Below, piece after piece: positions 7,118-13,659 of a stretch of DNA of 26,028 nt (position 1 is its first letter; each line of letters opens with the position of its first letter). Made by a program: the position numbers and the translations under genes. Below the pieces are notes generated by a model that saw nothing but the letters and a program-made list of their open reading frames with translations, made no database searches and was not told the origin of the DNA. This DNA is from DATIXD01 sp035518875 (GTDB taxonomy: Bacteria; Pseudomonadota; Gammaproteobacteria; Methylococcales; Methylococcaceae), in the NCBI GenBank assembly GCA_035518875.1, contig DATIXD010000069.1, positions 1 to 26,028 of the forward strand. The letters are read 5' to 3'.

Positions 7118-7600
7118 CTAAGGCTTTTCCTCCAGAACCCTTGCCTGGCTATTGAAGGCGATCCCGTTATTGTAGGTGCTGTTCACCATCACCGCCTCAA
7201 CGATAGGCGGCGCGACGGGAACCTTGCTCGCCCATTCAACCAGGAAACTTGCACTGATGCCTCCACTGCGATCCGACTCCTTGACGATGTGTTCCGCCGA
7301 GGACATCGGTTTAAGGAGCATGGGCTGTTTGAGATAGGAACGGACCAACACGCCGGTGGAACTGAAATAATCGACCCGTTCGATGCTGATCGGGTTCTTG
7401 CCGTCGGTATTGCGGATGCTGAGGGTGGCGGTCAGATTGATGTTGAAGCCTTTGTCTCCATAGGGCACTTCCGAATAGACGGGTACGTAAAGCACTTGGC
7501 CGTGCGAGCGTAGCTCCTCAGCCTGAACGGACAGGCTCGCTGCCAGCAGGGCAAGCCAGAGGCGAACTGGGGTCAATCGAACGGGCTGTAAAGTTGTCAT
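7118..7600 (-). CDS. DUF3124 domain-containing exported protein
   Basis: This 160-residue protein begins at the ATG at 7600, which has GAGGA eight bases upstream; a longer in-frame extension to 7678 lacks such a site and would hide the signal peptide. Residues about 7-28 (basic start, then LWLALLAASLSVQAEE) form a Sec signal peptide with cleavage after AQA-like SVQA. The mature part matches DUF3124: VLYVPVYSEVPYGDKG, then the LTATLSIRNTD strand, VDYFSSTGVLVRSYL, and a SGGISASFLVEW block. The family is periplasmic or extracellular and its function is unknown. The gene is transcribed away from dusA and runs toward the DUF748 gene, which it precedes on the same strand by about 270 bp, so the two are probably separate units. 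Confidence 0.85.
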   Translation of the reverse strand: MTTLQPVRLTPVRLWLALLAASLSVQAEELRSHGQVLYVPVYSEVPYGDKGFNINLTATLSIRNTDGKNPISIERVDYFSSTGVLVRSYLKQPMLLKPMSSAEHIVKESDRSGGISASFLVEWASKVPVAPPIVEAVMVNSTYNNGIAFNSQARVLEEKP

Positions 7601-7747
7601 CGCGGTTTTCCTCAGGACAGTATCGAATGCTTGATCGCTTGACTCAATGGGGCGCCAAGTCCTTGCAGGTCGCCGCAAAGCCGGAGGCGGTTAGTGTCGT
7701 GGTTGTTCTATCCGTTTCGGTGACTTAAGTAATTTCCCGACAGACGA

Positions 7748-7776
7748 TTGGAATATGATGAAATAAAAAGTATCTT
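7748..7776 (+). promoter_or_regulatory. Candidate sigma-70 promoter for dusA
   Basis: TTGGAA (7748-7753), a 17-bp spacer and TATCTT (7771-7776) lie in an AT-rich patch between the divergent DUF3124 and dusA genes. Each hexamer matches four of six consensus bases. It would leave a leader of about 105 nt that contains the hairpin at 7807-7831. Confidence 0.35.
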
Positions 7777-7806
7777 GAAAGTAAAGCCATGTATTTTTCA
7801 CCCTCA

Positions 7807-7831
7807 CCTTACCCTCCCAAAAGGGCGAAGG
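7807..7831. repeat. Imperfect hairpin in dusA leader, dispersed-repeat type
   Basis: CCTTACCCT and AGGGCGAAGG pair imperfectly around CCCAAA. The surrounding CACCCTCACCTTACCCTC phrase resembles short repeats scattered in many proteobacterial genomes. No T-run follows. Apart from this and the possible promoter I see nothing in 7679-7888. Confidence 0.35.
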
Positions 7832-7888
7832 TTGCTCGTGTGGCCGTACTTTCGAGACAAGCAGTAAGCGCAAACGCGGTGATGCCGG

Positions 7889-8920
7889 GTGATTGGAGAG
7901 CAAGATAAACCTTCATTGATTAACAGTCGACGATTAGCAGTCGCCCCCATGCTGGAATGGTCGGATCGGCATTTTCGTTATTTCCTGCGACTAATTTCGC
8001 GGCATGTTCTGCTCTACACGGAAATGGTGACTACGGCCGCGATTCTCCGTGGGGATCGGGCTCGATTACTGAAATTCCACCCCCTCGAAAATCCCTTGGC
8101 GATTCAACTCGGCGGCAGCGATCCCGCAGCGCTCGCCGAATGCGCCACCATCGCGGAGGATCTGGGCTTCGCCGAGGTGAATTTGAATGTCGGCTGCCCC
8201 AGCGACCGGGTGCAGAACGGGCGTTTCGGCGCCTGTCTGATGGCGGAACCCGAACTGGTCGCAGAATGCATGGCGGCGATGAAGGCGGCCACGGCGCTGC
8301 CGGTCACGGTCAAGACCCGGATAGGGATCGACGACCGCGATTCCTATGAAGAGTTGGCGCATTTCGTTGGGACCGTCGCCGACTCGGGCTGTCGAACCTT
8401 CATCATTCACGCCCGCAAAGCCTGGCTGAAAGGCTTGTCGCCCAAGGAGAACCGGGAAATCCCGCCGCTGCGTTACGACGTGGCGCGGCGGCTCAAGCAG
8501 GACTTTCCGGTCCTGGATATCGTCCTGAACGGTGGCGTCGCGAGTCTGGATGAAGCCGCCACGCATTTGCGGGACTTCGACGGCGTCATGATCGGGCGCG
8601 CCGTTTACAACAACCCTTACCTGTTGGCCGATGCGGATCGCTTCCTGTTCGGCGATGATCATCCGCTGCCATCGCGTCATCAGGTTCTCGAGGCGTTCAT
8701 TCCGTATGTCGAGGAGGAACTGGCGCAAGGCACCCGGCTCCAAGCGATTGCCCGGCATATGCTGGGGTTGTTCCACGGCGCGGCGGGCGGTCGGCTGTGG
8801 CGGCGACATTTGAGCGAGAACGCCGCGAAACCGGGCGCCGATGTCTCGGTCCTGTTGGCGGCAGCGGGGTTTTCACCGAGGCCATCGCCAAGAAAGACAT
8901 CGCGAAGCCAAGCGGTATAA
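7889..8920 (+). CDS. dusA: tRNA-dihydrouridine(20/20a) synthase DusA
   Basis: DusA reduces uridine to dihydrouridine at positions 20 and 20a of the tRNA D-loop, using FMN and NADPH in the cytoplasm. The product is 343 aa. Visible hallmarks are RRLAVAPMLEWSDRHFRYF (14-32), the FMN-binding start of the TIM barrel. NLNVGCPSDRVQ follows with the catalytic Cys103, then VTVKTRIGID, FIIHARKAWLKGLSPKENR, which is specific for the DusA subgroup, and LNGGV near the phosphate site. The start is a GTG at 7889 with only a weak ribosome site. The next ATG (7949) would cut off the first barrel strand, so the GTG is preferred. The stop TAA overlaps an in-frame ATG of folE (8920), and folE follows closely, suggesting cotranscription. 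Confidence 0.93.
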   Translation: MIGEQDKPSLINSRRLAVAPMLEWSDRHFRYFLRLISRHVLLYTEMVTTAAILRGDRARLLKFHPLENPLAIQLGGSDPAALAECATIAEDLGFAEVNLNVGCPSDRVQNGRFGACLMAEPELVAECMAAMKAATALPVTVKTRIGIDDRDSYEELAHFVGTVADSGCRTFIIHARKAWLKGLSPKENREIPPLRYDVARRLKQDFPVLDIVLNGGVASLDEAATHLRDFDGVMIGRAVYNNPYLLADADRFLFGDDHPLPSRHQVLEAFIPYVEEELAQGTRLQAIARHMLGLFHGAAGGRLWRRHLSENAAKPGADVSVLLAAAGFSPRPSPRKTSRSQAV

Positions 8921-8952
8921 TGGATCACCTTCAATTTTTCCGGAAAACAACC

Positions 8953-9510
8953 ATGAAGAATCAGATGGAAACCCCGTTTTCCCAGCTGATCCAAGCAATC
9001 GGCGAAGACGTGACCCGGGAAGGGCTGGTCGATACGCCCAAGCGGGCGGCCGCGGCCTTCCGCTACCTCAACAGCGGTTATCACCAGAGTCTGGAGAACG
9101 TCCTCAACAACGCCATTTTCGAGGCGGACACGGAAGACATGGTGATCGTCAAGGACATCGAGCTGTATTCGCTTTGCGAGCACCATCTGCTGCCGTTCAT
9201 CGGCAAGTGCCATGTCGGTTACTTGCCCAAAGGCAAAGTCCTCGGTCTGTCCAAGGTTGCGCGCATCGTGGAGATGTATGCGAGGCGTCTGCAAATCCAG
9301 GAAAGGCTGACCCATCAGATCGCCGACGCCATTCAGCAAGCCGTCAACCCGCGGGGCGTTGGGGTCGTGGTCGAGGCCAAGCATTTGTGCATGATGATGC
9401 GCGGGGTAGATAAGCAGAATTCGGTGATGACTACCTCGTCGATGCTCGGCCTGTTTCGCAAAGAGATCAACACCCGTTCGGAGTTCCTGAGTCTGATCAG
9501 CCGCAAATAA
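8953..9510 (+). CDS. folE: GTP cyclohydrolase I
   Basis: FolE converts GTP to 7,8-dihydroneopterin triphosphate, the first step of tetrahydrofolate synthesis and also the entry to queuosine precursors. The product is 185 aa, the compact bacterial form. The zinc ligands Cys75, His78 and Cys146 are in place (LCEHHLLPF and KHLCMMMRG), and the GTP-site segments LGLSKVARIVEMYARR and TTSSMLGLFR are intact. The start ATG at 8953 is preceded by GGAAAAC. An alternative ATG at 8920 overlaps the dusA stop (TAATG) and would add 11 residues. It is placed between dusA and hemH, most likely in one transcript, 19 bp before hemH. Confidence 0.95.
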   Translation: MKNQMETPFSQLIQAIGEDVTREGLVDTPKRAAAAFRYLNSGYHQSLENVLNNAIFEADTEDMVIVKDIELYSLCEHHLLPFIGKCHVGYLPKGKVLGLSKVARIVEMYARRLQIQERLTHQIADAIQQAVNPRGVGVVVEAKHLCMMMRGVDKQNSVMTTSSMLGLFRKEINTRSEFLSLISRK

Positions 9511-9529
9511 TCGCATCGGGAAGGGCGAC

Positions 9530-10525
9530 ATGTCCGAAAGCAAGGGCAAGGCCGGCGCGCTGCTGGTCAACCTCGGCACGCCCGAGGCGCCGACGGCGTC
9601 CGCGCTGCGCCGTTATCTGGCCGAGTTCCTTTGGGACCCTCGGGTGGTGGAGATTCCCCGGCCGATCTGGTGGTTCATTCTGCACCTCTTCGTGTTGCGG
9701 GTGCGCCCACGCAAATCGGCGAAAGCCTACCGTACGATCTGGACGGACAAGGGGTCCCCATTGCTGGTTTTGACCGAAGAGCTGGGCGAAGCCGTGCGAG
9801 TGGCTTTGGGGACCTCGGGGCAGGGCGGGGTAATGGTCGAAATCGGCATGCGTTATGGTCGCCCTTCCATTGCCGCCCAACTGGAAAAGTTGCAAGCAGC
9901 CGGCGTCGACCGGATCCTGATCGTTCCGCTTTACCCCCAATATGCCGCCGCAACGACCGCATCAACTTTCGATGCGGTCGGGAAGGCGCTGCAAAACTGG
10001 CGGCATGTTCCCGAGCTCCGGTTCATCAGCGATTATCATGACGATGGGGGTTATGTGGGGGCGGTGAGCGCCAGCATCGAGCAGTTCTGGAAGGCTCACG
10101 GCAAAGCGAGTCTGCTGTTGTTTTCCTTTCACGGATTACCCGAGCGGTGTCGGCTTGCGGGCGATCCCTATGCCGAGCAATGTCTGCATTCCGCCCGCCT
10201 GATCGCGGACCAACTGGGCTTGGAGCAGGGCAGCTGGCGGGTGGTGTTTCAATCGCGCTTCGGTCCTGCGGAGTGGATCAAGCCTTACTGCGTGGATGTG
10301 CTGAAGGACTTGCCCGGCGAAGGCGTCAGGGAGGTGGACGTGGTGTGCCCGGGGTTTGCCGTGGACTGCCTGGAGACCCTGGAAGAAATCGCGATCGCCA
10401 ACCGGCAAGTTTTCCTCGCTGCTGGCGGCGAGCGCTACCGCTACATTCCCGCGCTCAACGGCACGGCCGAGCATGCGCGTGCGATCGGCAACTTGATCGT
10501 GCGGAAACTGGGCGAGGGTGATTAG
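9530..10525 (+). CDS. hemH: Ferrochelatase
   Basis: HemH inserts ferrous iron into protoporphyrin IX, the last step of heme b synthesis, at the inner face of the cytoplasmic membrane. The product is 331 aa, the usual proteobacterial length. ALLVNLGTPEAP opens the fold at residues 10-21. The catalytic His201 lies in LLLFSFHGLPER, and the acidic partner stretch CPGFAVDCLETLEEI is at 273-287. The start ATG at 9530 has GGGAAGG close upstream. Cysteines occur near 270-280 and 207-218, but the classic C-terminal [2Fe-2S] cysteine set is not obvious. It follows folE directly and is ended by a strong hairpin (10541-10570). Confidence 0.95.
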   Translation: MSESKGKAGALLVNLGTPEAPTASALRRYLAEFLWDPRVVEIPRPIWWFILHLFVLRVRPRKSAKAYRTIWTDKGSPLLVLTEELGEAVRVALGTSGQGGVMVEIGMRYGRPSIAAQLEKLQAAGVDRILIVPLYPQYAAATTASTFDAVGKALQNWRHVPELRFISDYHDDGGYVGAVSASIEQFWKAHGKASLLLFSFHGLPERCRLAGDPYAEQCLHSARLIADQLGLEQGSWRVVFQSRFGPAEWIKPYCVDVLKDLPGEGVREVDVVCPGFAVDCLETLEEIAIANRQVFLAAGGERYRYIPALNGTAEHARAIGNLIVRKLGEGD

Positions 10526-10540
10526 AGCGGCAAACCGCCG

Positions 10541-10570
10541 CCGGCTGCATGGGCCGGTCAATGCAGCCGG
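10541..10570. terminator. Bidirectional terminator-like hairpin between hemH and HDOD gene
   Basis: CCGGCTGCAT (10541-10550) and ATGCAGCCGG (10561-10570) pair perfectly over 10 bp, flanked by AAACCG on the left and TTTA on the right. It sits between two convergent genes, so it can serve both. The T-run is short. Confidence 0.5.
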
Positions 10571-10613
10571 TTTAGGGCGAAACAGCTTGATCCGTGTTGA
10601 AAACGAGCCGGGA

Positions 10614-11480
10614 TCAGGCTTGGTAGATTTGCCTGAAGACTTCGCCAAAGGCGGTCTCGGCTGCCGGCAGAACCTCGTCCAAGACCTCTCTTTCCATGGA
10701 AATCCGCCCCCAAATGGGCGCATCCTTGGGTAGCCGACTGTCCAGCAGTTGCTGATCGCTCCAATCGAGCGTACTCAGTTCACTGGCGAGGACCACCAGG
10801 AGGGCATCCTGATCGAACTCAGCGGCCGCTTCGGGCGTATCGTGATGTTCGATGGTGGCAACGATCACCTCCGGCAGTCGCCAGCGGCGAGTGAGTTCTG
10901 CGCCCACCTGGTAATGGTCGAACCCCATCACTTCGCGTTCCGCCTCATGCTCGGCCAAGCCGTCGCTTTTCGCCCGCAACAGGGCCGCGCGGGATAGTTC
11001 GGGGATGCGATGGTAGACCACCAAGCGCCCGATTTCGTGCAACAAACCGCAGATGAACGCCGCGTGCAAACGCTTGCTTTCCGGATGGCGAGCGGCGAGA
11101 TACCTGGCAATCAAGGCGCAGCGCACGCTCAGCATCCAGAACTGCCGCATTGTCATCAGCCCGCTGGTCAGGGATGAAAATCTTTCCACCACCAGAGTGG
11201 CCAGCACCAAATCCCGCAATTCCTGGATACCGATGATGCTGACCGCCTGGGTGATTGAAATGATTTTGCTGGGAAAGCCGTAGAAAGCGCTATTGACAAT
11301 CCGCAGTAGCCTTGCGGAAAGACCCGGGTCGTGCTCGATCACGCGGCTGGCGTCGAGCATGTTTTTCGTTGGGTCGTCGAGGATTCCATTGAGCTTCAGA
11401 AACAGCTCGGGAGGCGAGGCAAGTTGCACGTTGCCTGCGAGGAGTTCCCCAATGCTGATGGGCGAAGATTGATTTTGCAT
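10614..11480 (-). CDS. HDOD domain signalling protein (288 aa)
   Basis: HDOD proteins are HD-domain relatives that usually act in signal transduction without proven phosphohydrolase activity. The HDOD core spans about residues 18-210. It includes ASRVIEHDPGLSARLLRIVNSAFYG (44-68) and ITQAVSIIGIQELRDLVLA (76-94). The motif is GLLHEIG (145-151), with His-Glu in place of His-Asp, and FDHYQVGAEL (187-196) follows. No CheY, GGDEF or EAL domain is attached. The ATG at 11480 is chosen; an in-frame TTG at 11498 lies inside a 12-bp palindrome and would be an unlikely start. The gene faces hemH and is divergent from the lipoprotein gene. A second HDOD protein occurs 5 kb to the right. Confidence 0.88.
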   Translation of the reverse strand: MQNQSSPISIGELLAGNVQLASPPELFLKLNGILDDPTKNMLDASRVIEHDPGLSARLLRIVNSAFYGFPSKIISITQAVSIIGIQELRDLVLATLVVERFSSLTSGLMTMRQFWMLSVRCALIARYLAARHPESKRLHAAFICGLLHEIGRLVVYHRIPELSRAALLRAKSDGLAEHEAEREVMGFDHYQVGAELTRRWRLPEVIVATIEHHDTPEAAAEFDQDALLVVLASELSTLDWSDQQLLDSRLPKDAPIWGRISMEREVLDEVLPAAETAFGEVFRQIYQA

Positions 11481-11487
11481 TATTCTT

Positions 11488-11499
11488 TTTGGCGCCAAA
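11488..11499. promoter_or_regulatory. 12-bp perfect palindrome just upstream of the HDOD start
   Basis: TTTGGCGCCAAA reads the same on both strands and ends 8 bp before the HDOD start codon. A looser inverted repeat CAATTC...GAATTG (11513-11539) lies just beyond it. Either could be an operator for HDOD expression; no known regulator site is recognised. Confidence 0.35.
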
Positions 11500-11630
11500 T
11501 CGCCGGCTGGTTCAATTCAAATTGTATATTACCGAATTGTCATCCATGTTCATATAATTGCAAGGACTAATCCCTAAGCCGGGAAAGCCCGAACCGGAAG
11601 GATATTCACCCTCTCAGTCAACCGTGGGGC

Positions 11631-11648
11631 TTGAGCCTCCGTTATAAT
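11631..11648 (+). promoter_or_regulatory. Candidate -10 element for the lipoprotein gene
   Basis: A perfect TATAAT lies at 11643-11648, 34 bp before the chosen start. The TTGAGC at 11631-11636 is too close to be its -35 (6 bp), and no good hexamer is seen 16-18 bp upstream. The -10 is therefore supported but the full promoter is not. Confidence 0.4.
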
Positions 11649-11681
11649 GCTCGCCAATTGGAGAAGCACGCCGGCGTCGAT

Positions 11682-12272
11682 ATGAAGCAAACCTGGTGGG
11701 TTTTGTTCTGCCTAAGCCTTGCGGCTTGTGCAACCACACCGCCCCGAAATACGGCCGATATTTGCTCGATTTTCCTGGAGAAAGAGGATTGGTACGCCAG
11801 CGCCGAGGCGGCCGCCAATCGCTGGGGCGCGCCCATCCCCGTGCAAATGGCCATCATCAACCAGGAATCCGCTTTCGTGGATGATGCGCGGCCGCCGCGT
11901 TACCGCTTTCTGGGCATTCCACTCTGGCGGCCCTCATCAGCTTACGGTTACGGACAAGCGAAGGATGAAACCTGGGACTGGTATAGGGAGAATACGGGCA
12001 ACACCTGGGCGGATCGGGACGAGTTCGAGGACGCGGTGGATTTTGTCAGTTGGTATATGCACCAAAGCTTTGTCAAACTGGGTATTGGCAAGTCCGATGC
12101 CTATAACCAGTATCTGGCCTACCACGAGGGACAGGGCGGCTTTCAACGCGGCAGCTGGCGTGCCAAGCCCTGGCTGCAGGCCGTCGCCCGCCGGGTGGCC
12201 GCCACCGCTTGGCATTATCACAGGCAGTTGAGCGCCTGTGAGGCGAATCTGGCGCGCGCAGTTTCTTATTGA
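11682..12272 (+). CDS. Lipoprotein with lysozyme-like transglycosylase domain
   Basis: The product is a 196-aa lipoprotein. The signal peptide MKQTWWVLFCLSLAAC ends in a lipobox with the lipidated Cys16, so it should be anchored in the envelope. The mature domain resembles single-domain SLT-like lytic transglycosylases. The candidate catalytic Glu62 sits in VQMAIINQESAFV, and SSAYGYGQAKDETWDWY (near 86-102) corresponds to the conserved glycine/tyrosine motif after the glutamate. AVDFVSWYMH and YLAYHEGQGG continue the fold. The predicted role is cleavage of peptidoglycan between MurNAc and GlcNAc, perhaps in wall remodelling. The start ATG at 11682 is preferred over 11631 because it places the signal peptide at the N-terminus; the -10 at 11643 also fits. 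A weak GGAG lies far upstream. Confidence 0.85.
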   Translation: MKQTWWVLFCLSLAACATTPPRNTADICSIFLEKEDWYASAEAAANRWGAPIPVQMAIINQESAFVDDARPPRYRFLGIPLWRPSSAYGYGQAKDETWDWYRENTGNTWADRDEFEDAVDFVSWYMHQSFVKLGIGKSDAYNQYLAYHEGQGGFQRGSWRAKPWLQAVARRVAATAWHYHRQLSACEANLARAVSY

Positions 12273-12335
12273 GCGGGCGCGCAGGCGCTTTGCCGAGCAT
12301 CACCCTATCACGGCTCGGCGACGGCGTACTGACAC

Positions 12336-13649
12336 ATGAACAAGCAGAAGCATTCCCTCACGAATCTCTGGGTTGACGCGGCGCCCGTGCGGCTGCGACT
12401 CGGCCGGATATCGCAAGCGCTCTATGCGGTCATGCGAGAGGTGACGGAGGCCGGTCTCGACTACCGGGCTATGAGCCTGGTTTATACCAGCCTGTTGGCC
12501 CTGGTGCCGCTGCTGGCGGTGAGTTTCTCGGTGCTGAAGGCGTTTGGCGCGCACACCCAGCTCGAACCGCTGCTGCTGGAAATGCTCCAGCCGCTCGGTA
12601 ACCAGGCCGGCGAGGTGACGGCCTCCATCCTCGATTCGGTGAAAAGGCTGAAGGTCGGGGTGCTGGGCTTCCTCGGCTTCCTGTTTCTGTTCTACACCAG
12701 TATTTCCATGCTGGAGAAAATCGAGGAATCCTTCAATCATATCTGGCGCACGCGCGCCTCCCGGAGCTTTCTGCGGCGCCTCAGCGATTACCTGAGCTTC
12801 ACCCTGGTGGGACCGCTGCTGGTGTTTTCGGTCTTCGGCGGTCTGAGCGCCCTGATGGGCGAAAGACCGAACAATCCCCTGTTCAAGGGCTTAGCCGGCT
12901 TGATTTATCAGTCGGTCCAAGCTCTGTTGCCTTATGCTTTCATCATCGCCGCATTCACTTTCGCCTATCGCTATATCCCCAATACACGCGTCAAGCCGGC
13001 TGCGGCCTTGTTCGGCGGTATCGTCGCCGGATTGTTGTGGAAAACGGCCGGGTGGGCGTTCTCGCAGTTCGTCGCCAATTCGACCCAGTATCATGCGGTA
13101 TATTCCAGCTTCGCCATCTTGATCCTATTCATGATCTGGCTTTACGTCAGCTGGCTGATTCTGCTTTTGGGCGTGCAGGTTTCGTTCTATTACCAACATC
13201 CCCGGTATCTGCGCTTCAAGCACGGCAATGTCCGGCTCAGCAGCCGCTTGGTCGAACGGGTAGGGCTGACGATCATGGTTCTGATCGGCCAGCATTTTTA
13301 TCTCGGGCAGGCGGCCTGGAGCGCGGAGGCGTTGGCCGAGCGGCTCGATTTGCCCGAAGATTGCGTGGACGAGGTGTTGACCATCCTGCGGGAACGCGGC
13401 TTGATCATGTTGTTGGATCAGGAACGACAGGTGTTCGGCCCGACTCGGGATCTATCGACGATCAGCGTGCTGGGGATTCTGTCAACCTTGCGCAGAGCGC
13501 ATGAGGATGAATTCCCGATGGATGAGAAAGCGCTCTCCATTCCCGCCGTCGACGGACTGATGGACAGGCTGGAACAAGCGCATAGCGTCACCCTGGAAGA
13601 GATGACCCTGCGGGATTTGATCATTTCTCCCGAGATTGCCGCCGACTGA
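12336..13649 (+). CDS. yihY: YihY/BrkB family inner-membrane protein with C-terminal winged helix
   Basis: This 437-residue protein has the six membrane segments of the YihY (virulence factor BrkB-like) family. They lie at about residues 47-69, 106-127, 152-173, 194-214, 222-243 and 258-286. Conserved features are the polar YRAMSLVYTSLLALVPLLAVS start and the NHIWRTRASRSF loop, followed by QYHAVYSSFAILILFMIWLY. The family was once called ribonuclease BN in error; its true role is not established. Residues 300-437 form a soluble cytoplasmic tail with a winged-helix look (WSAEALAERLDLPEDCVDEVLTILRERGLI), longer than the 290-aa E. coli protein. The start ATG at 12336 lacks a strong ribosome site. 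The next gene begins 10 bp after its stop. Confidence 0.88.
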   Translation: MNKQKHSLTNLWVDAAPVRLRLGRISQALYAVMREVTEAGLDYRAMSLVYTSLLALVPLLAVSFSVLKAFGAHTQLEPLLLEMLQPLGNQAGEVTASILDSVKRLKVGVLGFLGFLFLFYTSISMLEKIEESFNHIWRTRASRSFLRRLSDYLSFTLVGPLLVFSVFGGLSALMGERPNNPLFKGLAGLIYQSVQALLPYAFIIAAFTFAYRYIPNTRVKPAAALFGGIVAGLLWKTAGWAFSQFVANSTQYHAVYSSFAILILFMIWLYVSWLILLLGVQVSFYYQHPRYLRFKHGNVRLSSRLVERVGLTIMVLIGQHFYLGQAAWSAEALAERLDLPEDCVDEVLTILRERGLIMLLDQERQVFGPTRDLSTISVLGILSTLRRAHEDEFPMDEKALSIPAVDGLMDRLEQAHSVTLEEMTLRDLIISPEIAAD

Positions 13650-13659
13650 TGGAGCATTC

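Noticed and set aside
8680..9579. 299-codon minus-strand open frame across dusA-folE-hemH
   Set aside because: It spans three well-supported genes on the opposite strand and shows no motif.
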